A stretch of DNA of 8,215 bases from Candidatus Woesearchaeota archaeon (GCA_011045925.1 DSBS01000010.1:1-8215), one strand, 5' to 3'. Positions 1 to 5,552 are shown, counted from the stretch's first letter. The notes: generated by a model from the letters alone, not told the origin. Program-made: numbers and translations.

Positions 1-381
1 ATTCAGTACTCTATTGAAAACCCTAATGAAGCAGTTCATTGCACCTTTAAATCGATTGAAAAAACCGTTGGTGCTGCAGGAGGGTTCAAGCACCAAAACG
101 AAAGTAAAGATAAAGGGATATTGTATCTTGACTACCTTTTTTTTAATCCAGAAGAGGGAAATCCTGAAAAAGGATTAAAAGAAATTGAACAATATGCAAA
201 GGAGATAGGATGCTACGGGATTCTTGTGCCAGAAAGCTCAACAAACTTAAGCAAATTTTCTCTCATACGCCGGGGTTACTTTCCTTTAGGAAGCCAGCTT
301 CTGGGGATTGAGCCATTAAACGAAGAAACCAAAGATGAAATCAAATATGCTGGCAAAGATGTTTTTTTCCCGCTAAAATAA
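1..381 (+). CDS. Possible GNAT-like acetyltransferase, C-terminal part (5' end outside window)
   Basis: The frame is open from the first base to the TAA at 379-381, giving 126 residues, so the real start lies upstream. The TTG at 121 is only an internal codon and not a convincing start. The order of elements suits the second half of a GNAT fold: a strand (LYLDYLFF), an amphipathic helix (LKEIEQYAKEIGC), a strand (GILVPES), and a helix followed by RRGYFPLG, which resembles the usual 'N..s..Ly.r.GF' region near the acetyl-CoA site. The canonical R/Q-x-x-G-x-G/A pyrophosphate loop is not evident (the equivalent stretch reads PEEGNPEKGL). The family is therefore a guess from topology, and substrate and activity cannot be inferred. 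The stop codon is 1 nt from the stop of the convergent gene on the minus strand, so the two 3' ends share no spacer. Confidence 0.5.
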   Translation: MQYSIENPNEAVHCTFKSIEKTVGAAGGFKHQNESKDKGILYLDYLFFNPEEGNPEKGLKEIEQYAKEIGCYGILVPESSTNLSKFSLIRRGYFPLGSQLLGIEPLNEETKDEIKYAGKDVFFPLK

Positions 382-382
382 A

Positions 383-1465
383 CTACTGGAATACTGCTTC
401 AAACAAATCATGTTTCTTCATGAGAGATGTCTTCTTAAGATGAATTTCTTTTGAGTAAACAGACGAGAGAGCTCCAGAAAGAATACCCCTGACCAGAGAA
501 AAGTCATTTACATCCTTCTCAAGTGGTTCCCAAGGGAAATACTTCATAACAACTTTTGGTGTTTTTCCTGGAATTACTGCTACATCGCCAAAGCCAAAGA
601 GAACAAAGGTCTTAAGGAAGAAATTTAGGTTTTCTCCCTGGAAAAACTCCTTACCCCAATCAAAACCAATATCAAATAGAACCTGTTTCTCTTTAATTCT
701 TGATTCAAGGAGATATAAAACAATGCACCCAACATAAATTAAGCAATAATCCCTCCAATAAAAAAGGCCGTCCTCTGTCTTAAAAACTTTATCATAGATT
801 GCAGAATCTCCTCCTTCTTTAAAATGTGATAAAGGCCTTATTGCATTTATCTCCCTATACTGGGAAAGAACTTCACGAGAGTATTTAAAGCTTGGATTAT
901 ATCTTTTATCTGTAATGCTCATTGTAAACTCAATGTCTGAAAAATCTTTGCTGAGTTTTATTGAGGTTATTTCAATCTTCTTATTAAAAACATACTGAAA
1001 CAGGCCTTTGATACAGCCCTGGTACAGGATTAAGCCCATTCTGTTTTTTCTTGCAATAACGAAATCTGTTGACTTTGCTCTAATTTCCCCTTTTCTCAAG
1101 TCAATATTCAGGTATTTAACATCCCTCACCCAAGCTGTCAGGCCGTATTTATAAGCAGAGGATATAAACCTTTGCAGAGCCTTTTCATTTTCTCCAGTAT
1201 AAACCGGCACACTGAGTAGGTATGCAAAATTATAGCCCCAATCTTCTCCGAGCTTGACAAGAGATTCTTTGTATTTTTCTGATTTGTCTACGAGCCTGTT
1301 TTCTATATTAACGAAGATGTCTTCGGGAAGCAGAAGCAATCGGTAAGATGTTTTGTTTGAAAAGTTATCAAAATTGGTAACTATAAAGCCAGGAACTGCT
1401 CTTGTGAATTTCTTTGATAAGAGGTTCTGCACCCACCACTTCACAAACTTATTCTTAAGCCTCAT
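383..1465 (-). CDS. Tandem V4R-like (4-vinyl-reductase/TRAPP-fold) putative ligand-binding protein
   Basis: This 360-residue soluble protein contains two diverged copies of one unit. Copy 1 (about 42-185) has GEDWGYNF at 73-80 and ends with a strand-loop segment, GCIKGLFQYVFNKKIEITSI (150-169). Copy 2 (about 235-360) has GFDWGKEF at 267-274, a GFGDVAVI segment at 291-298, and ends with RGILSGALSSVYSKEIHLKK (326-345). The 'rG.l.G.l' turn followed by beta strands, preceded by a helix carrying G-x-DWG-x-x-F, resembles V4R domains, which are small-molecule sensor folds related to TRAPP/Bet3. I recognise the pattern only by eye. The Cys cluster seen in some V4R domains is absent. The ATG at 1465 lies inside the 3' end of the KaiC-like gene with an 11-nt overlap, implying translational coupling and one operon. 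I infer a sensor or partner for that ATPase. There is no signal peptide and no clear membrane segment. It could instead be an unrelated archaeal hypothetical protein. Confidence 0.6.
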   Translation of the reverse strand: MRLKNKFVKWWVQNLLSKKFTRAVPGFIVTNFDNFSNKTSYRLLLLPEDIFVNIENRLVDKSEKYKESLVKLGEDWGYNFAYLLSVPVYTGENEKALQRFISSAYKYGLTAWVRDVKYLNIDLRKGEIRAKSTDFVIARKNRMGLILYQGCIKGLFQYVFNKKIEITSIKLSKDFSDIEFTMSITDKRYNPSFKYSREVLSQYREINAIRPLSHFKEGGDSAIYDKVFKTEDGLFYWRDYCLIYVGCIVLYLLESRIKEKQVLFDIGFDWGKEFFQGENLNFFLKTFVLFGFGDVAVIPGKTPKVVMKYFPWEPLEKDVNDFSLVRGILSGALSSVYSKEIHLKKTSLMKKHDLFEAVFQ

Positions 1466-2186
1466 TCTTGAGTATCTTGATGCCTGTGCGGGTTATGTCG
1501 AAGTCCAGCATTATGAGCTCTGTCCTGGTTTCCCGCATCTTCTCTATGTGGAGTGATCTGGTTATCTCGTTGCCTATGGAGCTTTTCCTGAACAGGAGAA
1601 TCCCGTCTGAAAGGAAGTCTGAGACATGGTCTCTTGTGATGTTCTCCATGTCATCTGTCTGGTTTACCAAAAAGACAGTAAGCCCGGGAATCTTCTTCAG
1701 CCTGGAGACGAAGGCGTATATGAACCTCCTGGAGATGCTGTCCCCTATGATGGGCGGGGAAATGATTGTGTTGTCACCAAGGATATCAGCCACTTTAAAG
1801 TTCTCCACCATCTCAAAAATCGGGGCGTTTATCATAAGCGAAGGCAGGGAGTCTATAACTAGGAACCTGTACTTCTCCTTCTTTACCATCGCAAGAAACT
1901 CGTCCAGGAAATCCCTGGAGACATCGCTTCCGTACTTGGAAACAATGTCATACTTGCCTTTTATAGCCCATTTCAGGCTCTTTGCCTGGTCCTTTATCTG
2001 GCTTACCGACTGCTCAAAAGACAGGTAAAGCCCCTTATTCTTCTTATTGCACACGTTCTTGAGCACTTCCTGGCAGAAGATAGACTTTCCTGTTCCTGAC
2101 TCGCCGGTCACGAGAATTATAAATTCGGCAGGGATTCCGCCGTCTATAGCATTATCAAAGGCCTTGATCTTGGTTGGGATTCTCAT
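1455..2186 (-). CDS. Single-domain KaiC-like RecA-superfamily ATPase
   Basis: This 243-residue protein has the length and motif order of one KaiC domain. It begins IKAFDNAIDGGIP (7-19), the usual lead-in 'i..LD.li.GGip'. The Walker A loop is GESGTGKS at 28-35. The segment after the second strand is LYLSFEQS (53-60), where KaiC proteins usually have FEE; here the second acidic residue is Gln59. Walker B is RFLVIDSL (107-114) with Asp112. A sensor-like strand, VFLVNQT, is at 171-177, and LHIEKMRETRT (212-222) matches the KaiC 'l.V.KmRgt.h' signature. Such archaeal proteins are cytoplasmic ATPases thought to act in signalling, and no strand-exchange loop argues for RadA. It is the first gene of an operon; the next gene overlaps its last 11 nt. 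The ATG at 2186 is preceded, at 7 nt spacing, by AGGTG, a Shine-Dalgarno match, and by an A/T-rich TATA-like element. Family assignment is firm, role unknown. Confidence 0.88.
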   Translation of the reverse strand: MRIPTKIKAFDNAIDGGIPAEFIILVTGESGTGKSIFCQEVLKNVCNKKNKGLYLSFEQSVSQIKDQAKSLKWAIKGKYDIVSKYGSDVSRDFLDEFLAMVKKEKYRFLVIDSLPSLMINAPIFEMVENFKVADILGDNTIISPPIIGDSISRRFIYAFVSRLKKIPGLTVFLVNQTDDMENITRDHVSDFLSDGILLFRKSSIGNEITRSLHIEKMRETRTELIMLDFDITRTGIKILKNEA

Positions 2187-2193
2187 TTTTAAG

Positions 2194-2198
2194 CACCT
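2194..2198 (-). promoter_or_regulatory. Shine-Dalgarno site of the KaiC-like gene
   Basis: On the minus strand AGGTG stands 7 nt before the ATG at 2186. It matches the GGAGGTGAT consensus and supports this start. It contrasts with the three nearby genes (starting at 2373, 3114 and 5430) whose starts look leaderless. Confidence 0.55.
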
Positions 2199-2215
2199 AG
2201 CCTTCCTTAGCGCCT

Positions 2216-2227
2216 CTTATTTAAAAA
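2216..2227 (-). promoter_or_regulatory. TATA-like element for the KaiC-like/V4R-like operon
   Basis: The minus strand reads TTTTTAAATAAG here. A transcription start about 25 nt downstream would fall near 2196-2199, leaving a leader of roughly 10 to 13 nt that just includes the AGGTG site. The match is A/T-rich but not a perfect TTTATATA box, so this is moderate evidence. Confidence 0.45.
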
Positions 2228-2341
2228 GTTTGCTAAAAAGAAAGGAAAACTGAATTCCTTTCATGTTTCTCTTAAGAACGCTTTTAAAGAAAAAAGCAAA
2301 AGCAATTGCATGCAGCTTCAGAGAGCAAGGGAATTCAAAAG

Positions 2342-2350
2342 TTTTATATA
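2342..2350 (+). promoter_or_regulatory. TATA box of the winged-helix/toxin operon
   Basis: TTTTATATA is a near-ideal archaeal TATA box. Its centre is about 27 nt upstream of the ATG at 2373, so the transcript is predicted to begin at or within a few bases of the start codon. This argues against the in-frame ATG at 2310, which lies upstream of the box. Confidence 0.75.
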
Positions 2351-2362
2351 TCAATTGATATA
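2347..2362 (+). promoter_or_regulatory. 16-bp perfect palindrome, candidate operator
   Basis: TATATCAATTGATATA is identical to its own reverse complement. It overlaps the 3' half of the TATA box and fills most of the space to the start codon at 2373. A protein bound here would block TBP/TFB or RNA polymerase. The first gene of the operon encodes a winged-helix protein, so autorepression is the natural inference; that it binds here is not shown. Confidence 0.6.
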
Positions 2363-2372
2363 CACCAGTAGC

Positions 2373-2645
2373 ATGCAGGCAAGCAAAAGCCCCTTCACAA
2401 GGTCTCCGACCCTGGACACTGTGCTTATGATAGAGAGAGCTATAGAAAAGCACAGCGGGAAATTCAGCAGGAGAGAAATATGGAAAAGCCTTCCCAGAAA
2501 GGTAATGTGGCAGACTTACTTAGTTGCTATTGATTACCTTGAAAGCATAAACAAGATTGCTGTTGACAGGGAAGGCAGGCTTGCTTACATCTGGAATCCT
2601 GGCCTTGCAAAGAAGCTCGCGAAAAGGCAGGAGATTAAATTATGA
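2373..2645 (+). CDS. Small winged-helix DNA-binding protein, likely antitoxin/autorepressor
   Basis: The product has 90 residues from the ATG at 2373. The upstream in-frame ATG at 2310 would place the TATA box inside the coding region, so I reject it. The fold looks like one winged helix: helix 1 at about 13-28 (TLDTVLMIERAIEKHS), helix 2 at 32-40 (SRREIWKSL), recognition helix at 44-60 (VMWQTYLVAIDYLESIN), and a wing at 61-75 (KIAVDREGRLAYIWN), followed by a basic tail. Its stop overlaps the next start as ATGA, 4 nt shared, and the next gene is a RelE/ParE-like toxin. In archaea this kind of small winged-helix gene is found next to such toxins, where it probably acts as antitoxin or repressor. 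That role is inferred from context. The palindrome at 2347-2362 is a likely binding site. Confidence 0.75.
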   Translation: MQASKSPFTRSPTLDTVLMIERAIEKHSGKFSRREIWKSLPRKVMWQTYLVAIDYLESINKIAVDREGRLAYIWNPGLAKKLAKRQEIKL

Positions 2646-2974
2646 TTAAGCCGTCAAAGGTTGTTTTCATAAGCGACAGCCTAGAACAAAGCTTCTACTC
2701 TTTAAGCAAAGATGACCCTGTACGAAAAGGAATTACAAAAGCAATCCTGGATTTAAGGGTCAATGCTTTTTCTGGAATTCAGGTGCCAAAAAGGCTTATT
2801 CCAAAGGAATACATAAAGAAATATGGGATAAACAACCTCTGGAAATACGACCTGCCTCTGAATGGCCTTATCCTTAATTTTAGAAAAGCTCTTTTCAAAC
2901 TGCTCAGAAAGAAGAACTTCAAACATTTTAAGCGAGCTGAGGGTGTTTTTTTAAGAACTCAGACATTGTCATAA
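2642..2974 (+). CDS. RelE/ParE-like toxin with lost 3' end; chimeric C-terminus
   Basis: The first 72 residues look like an archaeal RelE/ParE-superfamily toxin: KVVFISDSLEQSF (6-18), LSKDDPVRKGITKAI (21-35), then VPKRLIPKEYIKKYGINNLW (48-67) and KYDLP (68-72). Relatives normally continue with a GWRLIY strand and a C-terminal strand ending in an HKxYE-type motif, which carry catalytic or RNA-contacting residues. Here residue 73 onward (LNGLILNF and a Lys-rich tail to 110) does not match. The DNA from about 2860 reads, on the opposite strand, as the start of a second toxin and the end of its antitoxin. The frame stays open by chance until TAA at 2972-2974. The product is probably inactive as a nuclease. 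It overlaps the winged-helix gene by 4 nt and shares its promoter. Confidence 0.65.
   Translation: MIKPSKVVFISDSLEQSFYSLSKDDPVRKGITKAILDLRVNAFSGIQVPKRLIPKEYIKKYGINNLWKYDLPLNGLILNFRKALFKLLRKKNFKHFKRAEGVFLRTQTLS
2849..2860. other. Deletion or recombination junction between two convergent toxin genes
   Basis: The + toxin reads as expected through D-L-P (codons 2849-2857). The minus-strand toxin remnant reads as expected from its ATG at 2926 through codon 25 (2852-2854). Both matches stop within about 10 bp of each other, so the missing 3' ends of both genes were removed at this point. The sequence gacctgcct can belong to either gene, which suggests short microhomology at the join. An assembly chimera is the alternative. 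Confidence 0.55.
2852..2926 (-). pseudogene. RelE-like toxin, first 25 codons only
   Basis: On the minus strand an ATG at 2926 opens 25 codons beginning MFEVLLSEQFEKSFSKIKDK and continuing AIQRQ. This is a typical N-terminus of archaeal RelE-family toxins, which run to about 85 to 90 residues. After codon 25 the frame continues as the antisense of the + strand toxin and stops at TAA (2755-2753), giving a 57-residue ORF without the rest of the domain. The ATG follows the antitoxin's restored-frame stop (2930-2928) by 1 nt, the usual antitoxin-toxin arrangement. The order and spacing support its identity as the partner toxin, now destroyed. Confidence 0.6.
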
Positions 2975-3114
2975 AGGAGCCTCTCAGTGCCTTTTTTTAC
3001 CTTTGCCAACTCTTTCTTGCTCAATTCCTCTGTTTCAATAAAGTGGTCAAACAAGTCAGCTTTCTTCTTAAGCAAACCATACTCATCCTTTGGAAGGGTT
3101 ACGCTTTCTGCCAT
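2928..3114 (-). pseudogene. Small RelB-type antitoxin, frameshifted at an A7 run
   Basis: As written, the ORF from ATG at 3114 stops at TGA (2961-2959) after 51 residues. It begins MAESVTLPKDEYGLL, then KKKADLFDHFIETEELSKKE, a familiar archaeal antitoxin N-terminus with a short strand followed by a helix. After VKK (39-41) the reading changes to GTERLLYDNV. One fewer A in the A7 run (+ strand T at 2992-2998) would give VKKALRGSFMTMSEFLKKHP and a final QLA, ending at TAA (2930-2928). That makes 61 residues with the FLKKHP-type ending common in these proteins and places the stop 1 nt before the partner toxin's ATG. I therefore regard it as a frameshifted gene, by mutation, sequencing error or slippage. 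The toxin-binding C-terminus would be lost without correction. Confidence 0.65.
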
Positions 3115-3116
3115 AA

Positions 3117-3128
3117 TATCTTAAGATA
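3117..3128 (-). promoter_or_regulatory. 12-bp perfect palindrome at antitoxin promoter, candidate operator
   Basis: TATCTTAAGATA is its own reverse complement and lies 2 nt upstream of the antitoxin ATG at 3114, downstream of its TATA box. Type II antitoxins commonly repress their own operon, so an operator here is plausible. The short length and A/T composition make chance occurrence possible. Confidence 0.45.
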
Positions 3129-3136
3129 AGCTCTTT

Positions 3137-3147
3137 CTATTTATAAA
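3137..3147 (-). promoter_or_regulatory. TATA box of the antitoxin/toxin remnant
   Basis: The minus strand reads TTTATAAATAG, centred about 28 nt from the ATG at 3114. This predicts a start site within a few nucleotides of the start codon, that is a leaderless or nearly leaderless transcript, and supports the chosen start. Confidence 0.6.
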
Positions 3148-3153
3148 AATATC

Positions 3154-3176
3154 GAACGAAAACCGGAAAATCGTTC
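3154..3176 (-). other. Short inverted repeat at the end of the HerA-like gene
   Basis: GAACGA (3154-3159) and TCGTTC (3171-3176) could form a 6-bp stem with an 11-nt loop. The repeat overlaps the stop codon of the HerA-like gene at 3175-3177. On the minus strand it is followed by TTTTT at 3149-3145. This may contribute to transcript ending, since archaeal terminators are mostly T-runs, but the stem is weak. Confidence 0.3.
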
Positions 3177-5430
3177 ATTTTTCATCCTGCACCAGCTTCT
3201 TCCTGGGCGCGAGAAGTATGGTGGCATAAACCATTAAATCCTTTTTTGCCGGTTTATACCTGACCTGCTTTACGCTTCTCAGGCTCTTTTCATAAATATG
3301 GGCGAGCTGCCTGTCTTTCTTTTCTGCGTATTCCTTTTGCAGCTTTTTTTCCTGCTTTTTCAGCCGTTCTATTTCTGACCGGAGTGACTTTTTCCGCTTT
3401 TCCCACTGCTTCATCTGCTTGGTTTTTCCTGAGAGCTTTTTGTTTCCGACGAGCTTTTTTACTGCCCTTCGTGTCTTCTCTCCGGACAGCTTTTTGTTAA
3501 CTGAAGAAAGCGAGCTTTTTGCAGACTTGATTTTCTTTTTCAGTTCGCTTATCCTGCGGCCGTGCTTTGACTTGAGCAAATCCAGCTTGGGCCTGGACAG
3601 GTCCAGCAGTGCGTTGTGGTTAAGCTTAACTATCTCTTCTTTGTCATAGGAAACATTCTTCAGGAAGGTGCTTTCAAAAAGCGTTGCGGAAAGGCCTGCC
3701 TTTGCCTCCCTGAAGGCATACTCAACGGAATCTACTATGCTTGCCTTTGGCTGTGCAATGCTGATGTCTTTGTGGATTAGCTGCCTGAATGTTACATGCC
3801 TGAGGAAGTTTCCGATGGGAATTGATTTGGCTGTGAGGTCAAACAGAAACGGCCCCTGAAGTGGCATCTCAATATCCCTGTAAGGCCTGGCGCCTACGAC
3901 TACCTTAAGATAGGGAATATACTCTTCTCCTTTTTCTGCTGATATCTTCAGGGAAATATCATCTGAATGATTTTTAACTACCTTTATCAGGCTGGACAGA
4001 ATCTTTTTGGGCTTTTCTTTTCTGACAGGGACAGGCTTATTCTTCTGAGAGGGTTTTCTTCCAACGCTTGCCAGTATCCTGCCTGCAGAGACCATCTCCT
4101 GCTCTTTATTCCTGCTAAATGAAGGCTGCTGCCTCGGTTGCTTTGTATCCAGGCTTCCGGAAACCTTCGGCTTTTCTGCTGGGTTGTTTATCCATTTCAG
4201 GTGCTCTGGCTTTAGCGGCCCTTTGTGGAATGTGTAAAGCCATCTTGCCTTAACCAGCTTTATTTTTGAAGACTGTGAATCTGAATAGATGATTTCGCCG
4301 ACTGCTGTCTTTGAGTTAAGCTCCTTCAGCTCGGAAAACGAGATGTCTGAGGCAATGGCTGATTTCTGTATGTCGTTTTCTGTCCTGAGCCTGCCTATGA
4401 GCCTTGTTCCGAGGTTGCCCATGAGCTTGTAGTCTATGTCTCCAGGGCTCTGGGTTGCTAGTACCAGGCCAAGCCCGAATGCCCTTGCCTGCCTTATGAG
4501 GAGCTCAAGGAGTTTCTTGCAAGGAGGATTTGAAGGTGGCGGCGGCAGGATGCCTGCAATTTCATCAATATAAAGGATGCACTTAAGCCTCTCGTTTCCT
4601 GAGCCTGAGAACACTTTGGAATAAAGCTCCTGAAGCACTGCCTCAACTGCAAGCTGCTTCTCTTCCATGGATGTGCAGAAGCGCAGGTCAAACACTGAAA
4701 GGCCTGGGCTTCTTATGTCCAGAGAGAGCTCCTCGCCATGGCTGAGCGCCTGTTTTGATGGGGAGGACAAAAGAAGGTTTATTGAGGCTGCTGCCTTTAG
4801 CCGGTCTGCTTCCTTAAGGAACTCATCAATGGGAAGCGAGCCGATGGTTGAGAAGGGCGGGTTTTTCACTTTTTCAATAAGCTCCTCATAAGTTGGCTTT
4901 TTCTTTTCCTGCCAGAGCTTAAGCAGAATCTGTGATACTAAAGCAGACGCTTTATCTTTGATCATGCCTTTAACGCCAGACATGTTTATTATGGACTCTC
5001 CAACAGGCCCTGCGAGCTCTTCTGCGCCTTTCTTTGGAGGTTCGAGCCTGGGCAGCAGGGATATTCTCTCCCCGTAGTCAGACTTTGGGGTATATACCTT
5101 AGCATTTACATTCCTGAGCACATCATACGCGGCATCAGGAAAGCCATTGTTTTTGTTAAGGTAAGACTGAGCCAGCCTTTTTGCCTCTGCTTTGCCTGCA
5201 AAAGGCCTGAAGTCATACTTTTTTGAGAATACTGCAAGCCCGCTTATGTCACCTTTTGGGTCTATTGCTATGATGGGAATCTTTTTCACCAATGCTTCCT
5301 CTGCAAGAATCTTGCACATAACGGTCTTGCCCGAACCGGTGGAGCCCACAACAAAAGCGTGCCTTGTGAGCGTGTTCAGGTTGAGCATCTCTTTTTTTCC
5401 ATTGTGGAACCCTATGAAAGCTTTTGCCAT
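3175..5430 (-). CDS. HerA/FtsK-superfamily ATPase (DUF87/YjgR-like) with C-terminal coiled coil
   Basis: From ATG 5430 the protein has 751 residues. The in-frame TTG at 5451 would add 7 residues but abuts the TATA box, so ATG is chosen. The ATPase core spans about 1-410: RHAFVVGSTGSGKT with Walker A at 29-36, DPKGDISGL at 57-65, Walker B ILYIDE at 285-290 (Asp289, Glu290), LATQSP at 324-329, and GTRLIGRL at 341-348. The 'DPKGDisGL' motif points to the YjgR/DUF853 side of the HerA family. True archaeal HerA carries an N-terminal HAS-barrel of about 100 residues, and here Walker A comes at residue 29, so it is absent. A Pro/Lys/Gln-rich linker (about 424-475) leads to an alpha/beta region (about 500-615), a strongly basic coiled coil (about 622-709) and a short strand ending LLAPRKK. 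It probably pumps or remodels DNA or protein; the substrate is unknown, and no nurA, mre11 or rad50 lies nearby. The cdc48 gene diverges 122 bp away. Confidence 0.8.
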   Translation of the reverse strand: MAKAFIGFHNGKKEMLNLNTLTRHAFVVGSTGSGKTVMCKILAEEALVKKIPIIAIDPKGDISGLAVFSKKYDFRPFAGKAEAKRLAQSYLNKNNGFPDAAYDVLRNVNAKVYTPKSDYGERISLLPRLEPPKKGAEELAGPVGESIINMSGVKGMIKDKASALVSQILLKLWQEKKKPTYEELIEKVKNPPFSTIGSLPIDEFLKEADRLKAAASINLLLSSPSKQALSHGEELSLDIRSPGLSVFDLRFCTSMEEKQLAVEAVLQELYSKVFSGSGNERLKCILYIDEIAGILPPPPSNPPCKKLLELLIRQARAFGLGLVLATQSPGDIDYKLMGNLGTRLIGRLRTENDIQKSAIASDISFSELKELNSKTAVGEIIYSDSQSSKIKLVKARWLYTFHKGPLKPEHLKWINNPAEKPKVSGSLDTKQPRQQPSFSRNKEQEMVSAGRILASVGRKPSQKNKPVPVRKEKPKKILSSLIKVVKNHSDDISLKISAEKGEEYIPYLKVVVGARPYRDIEMPLQGPFLFDLTAKSIPIGNFLRHVTFRQLIHKDISIAQPKASIVDSVEYAFREAKAGLSATLFESTFLKNVSYDKEEIVKLNHNALLDLSRPKLDLLKSKHGRRISELKKKIKSAKSSLSSVNKKLSGEKTRRAVKKLVGNKKLSGKTKQMKQWEKRKKSLRSEIERLKKQEKKLQKEYAEKKDRQLAHIYEKSLRSVKQVRYKPAKKDLMVYATILLAPRKKLVQDEK

Positions 5431-5451
5431 AGATGAAAATTTCAGGAGCAA

Positions 5452-5460
5452 CTATATAAA
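5452..5460 (-). promoter_or_regulatory. TATA box of the HerA-like gene
   Basis: The minus strand reads TTTATATAG, a strong archaeal TATA box, centred about 26 nt upstream of the ATG at 5430. It predicts a leaderless mRNA and rules out the TTG at 5451, which immediately follows the box. Confidence 0.75.
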
Positions 5461-5514
5461 GCTTTTTGATATTCCTGCTCCTGCTGCTGTTTCTGCCGAA
5501 ATAAATCCAAAACA

Positions 5515-5522
5515 TTTTTAAA
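5515..5522 (+). promoter_or_regulatory. TATA-like element of cdc48
   Basis: TTTTTAAA is centred about 34 nt upstream of the ATG at 5553, giving a predicted leader of about 7 to 10 nt. The match is weaker than the HerA-side box, and the two promoters share a 122-bp intergenic region. No Shine-Dalgarno is visible before the ATG. Confidence 0.4.
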
Positions 5523-5552
5523 GAAGGTTTCTGTCTTTTTTTATGTGATAAT

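Noticed and set aside
1468..2028. 186-codon open frame on + opposite the KaiC-like gene
   Set aside because: It is a mirror of a clear ATPase gene on the other strand, low in recognisable motifs, with Ser/Met-rich composition typical of antisense frames.
2310..2372. Longer N-terminus for the winged-helix gene from ATG 2310
   Set aside because: It would encode the TATA box and the palindrome as protein, and the extra 21 residues do not resemble the family start.
5431..5451. TTG start at 5451 for the HerA-like gene
   Set aside because: It directly follows the TATA box at 5452-5460, so it would lie upstream of the expected transcription start.
5471..5496. CTGCTCCTGCTGCTG-like short repeat between the HerA-like and cdc48 genes
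   Set aside because: Only a few imperfect units; no repeat array or clear function.
5543..5548. Minimal upstream ORF ATG-TGA just before the cdc48 start
   Set aside because: Its position near the expected transcription start makes translation uncertain, and in A/T-rich DNA ATGTGA can arise by chance.
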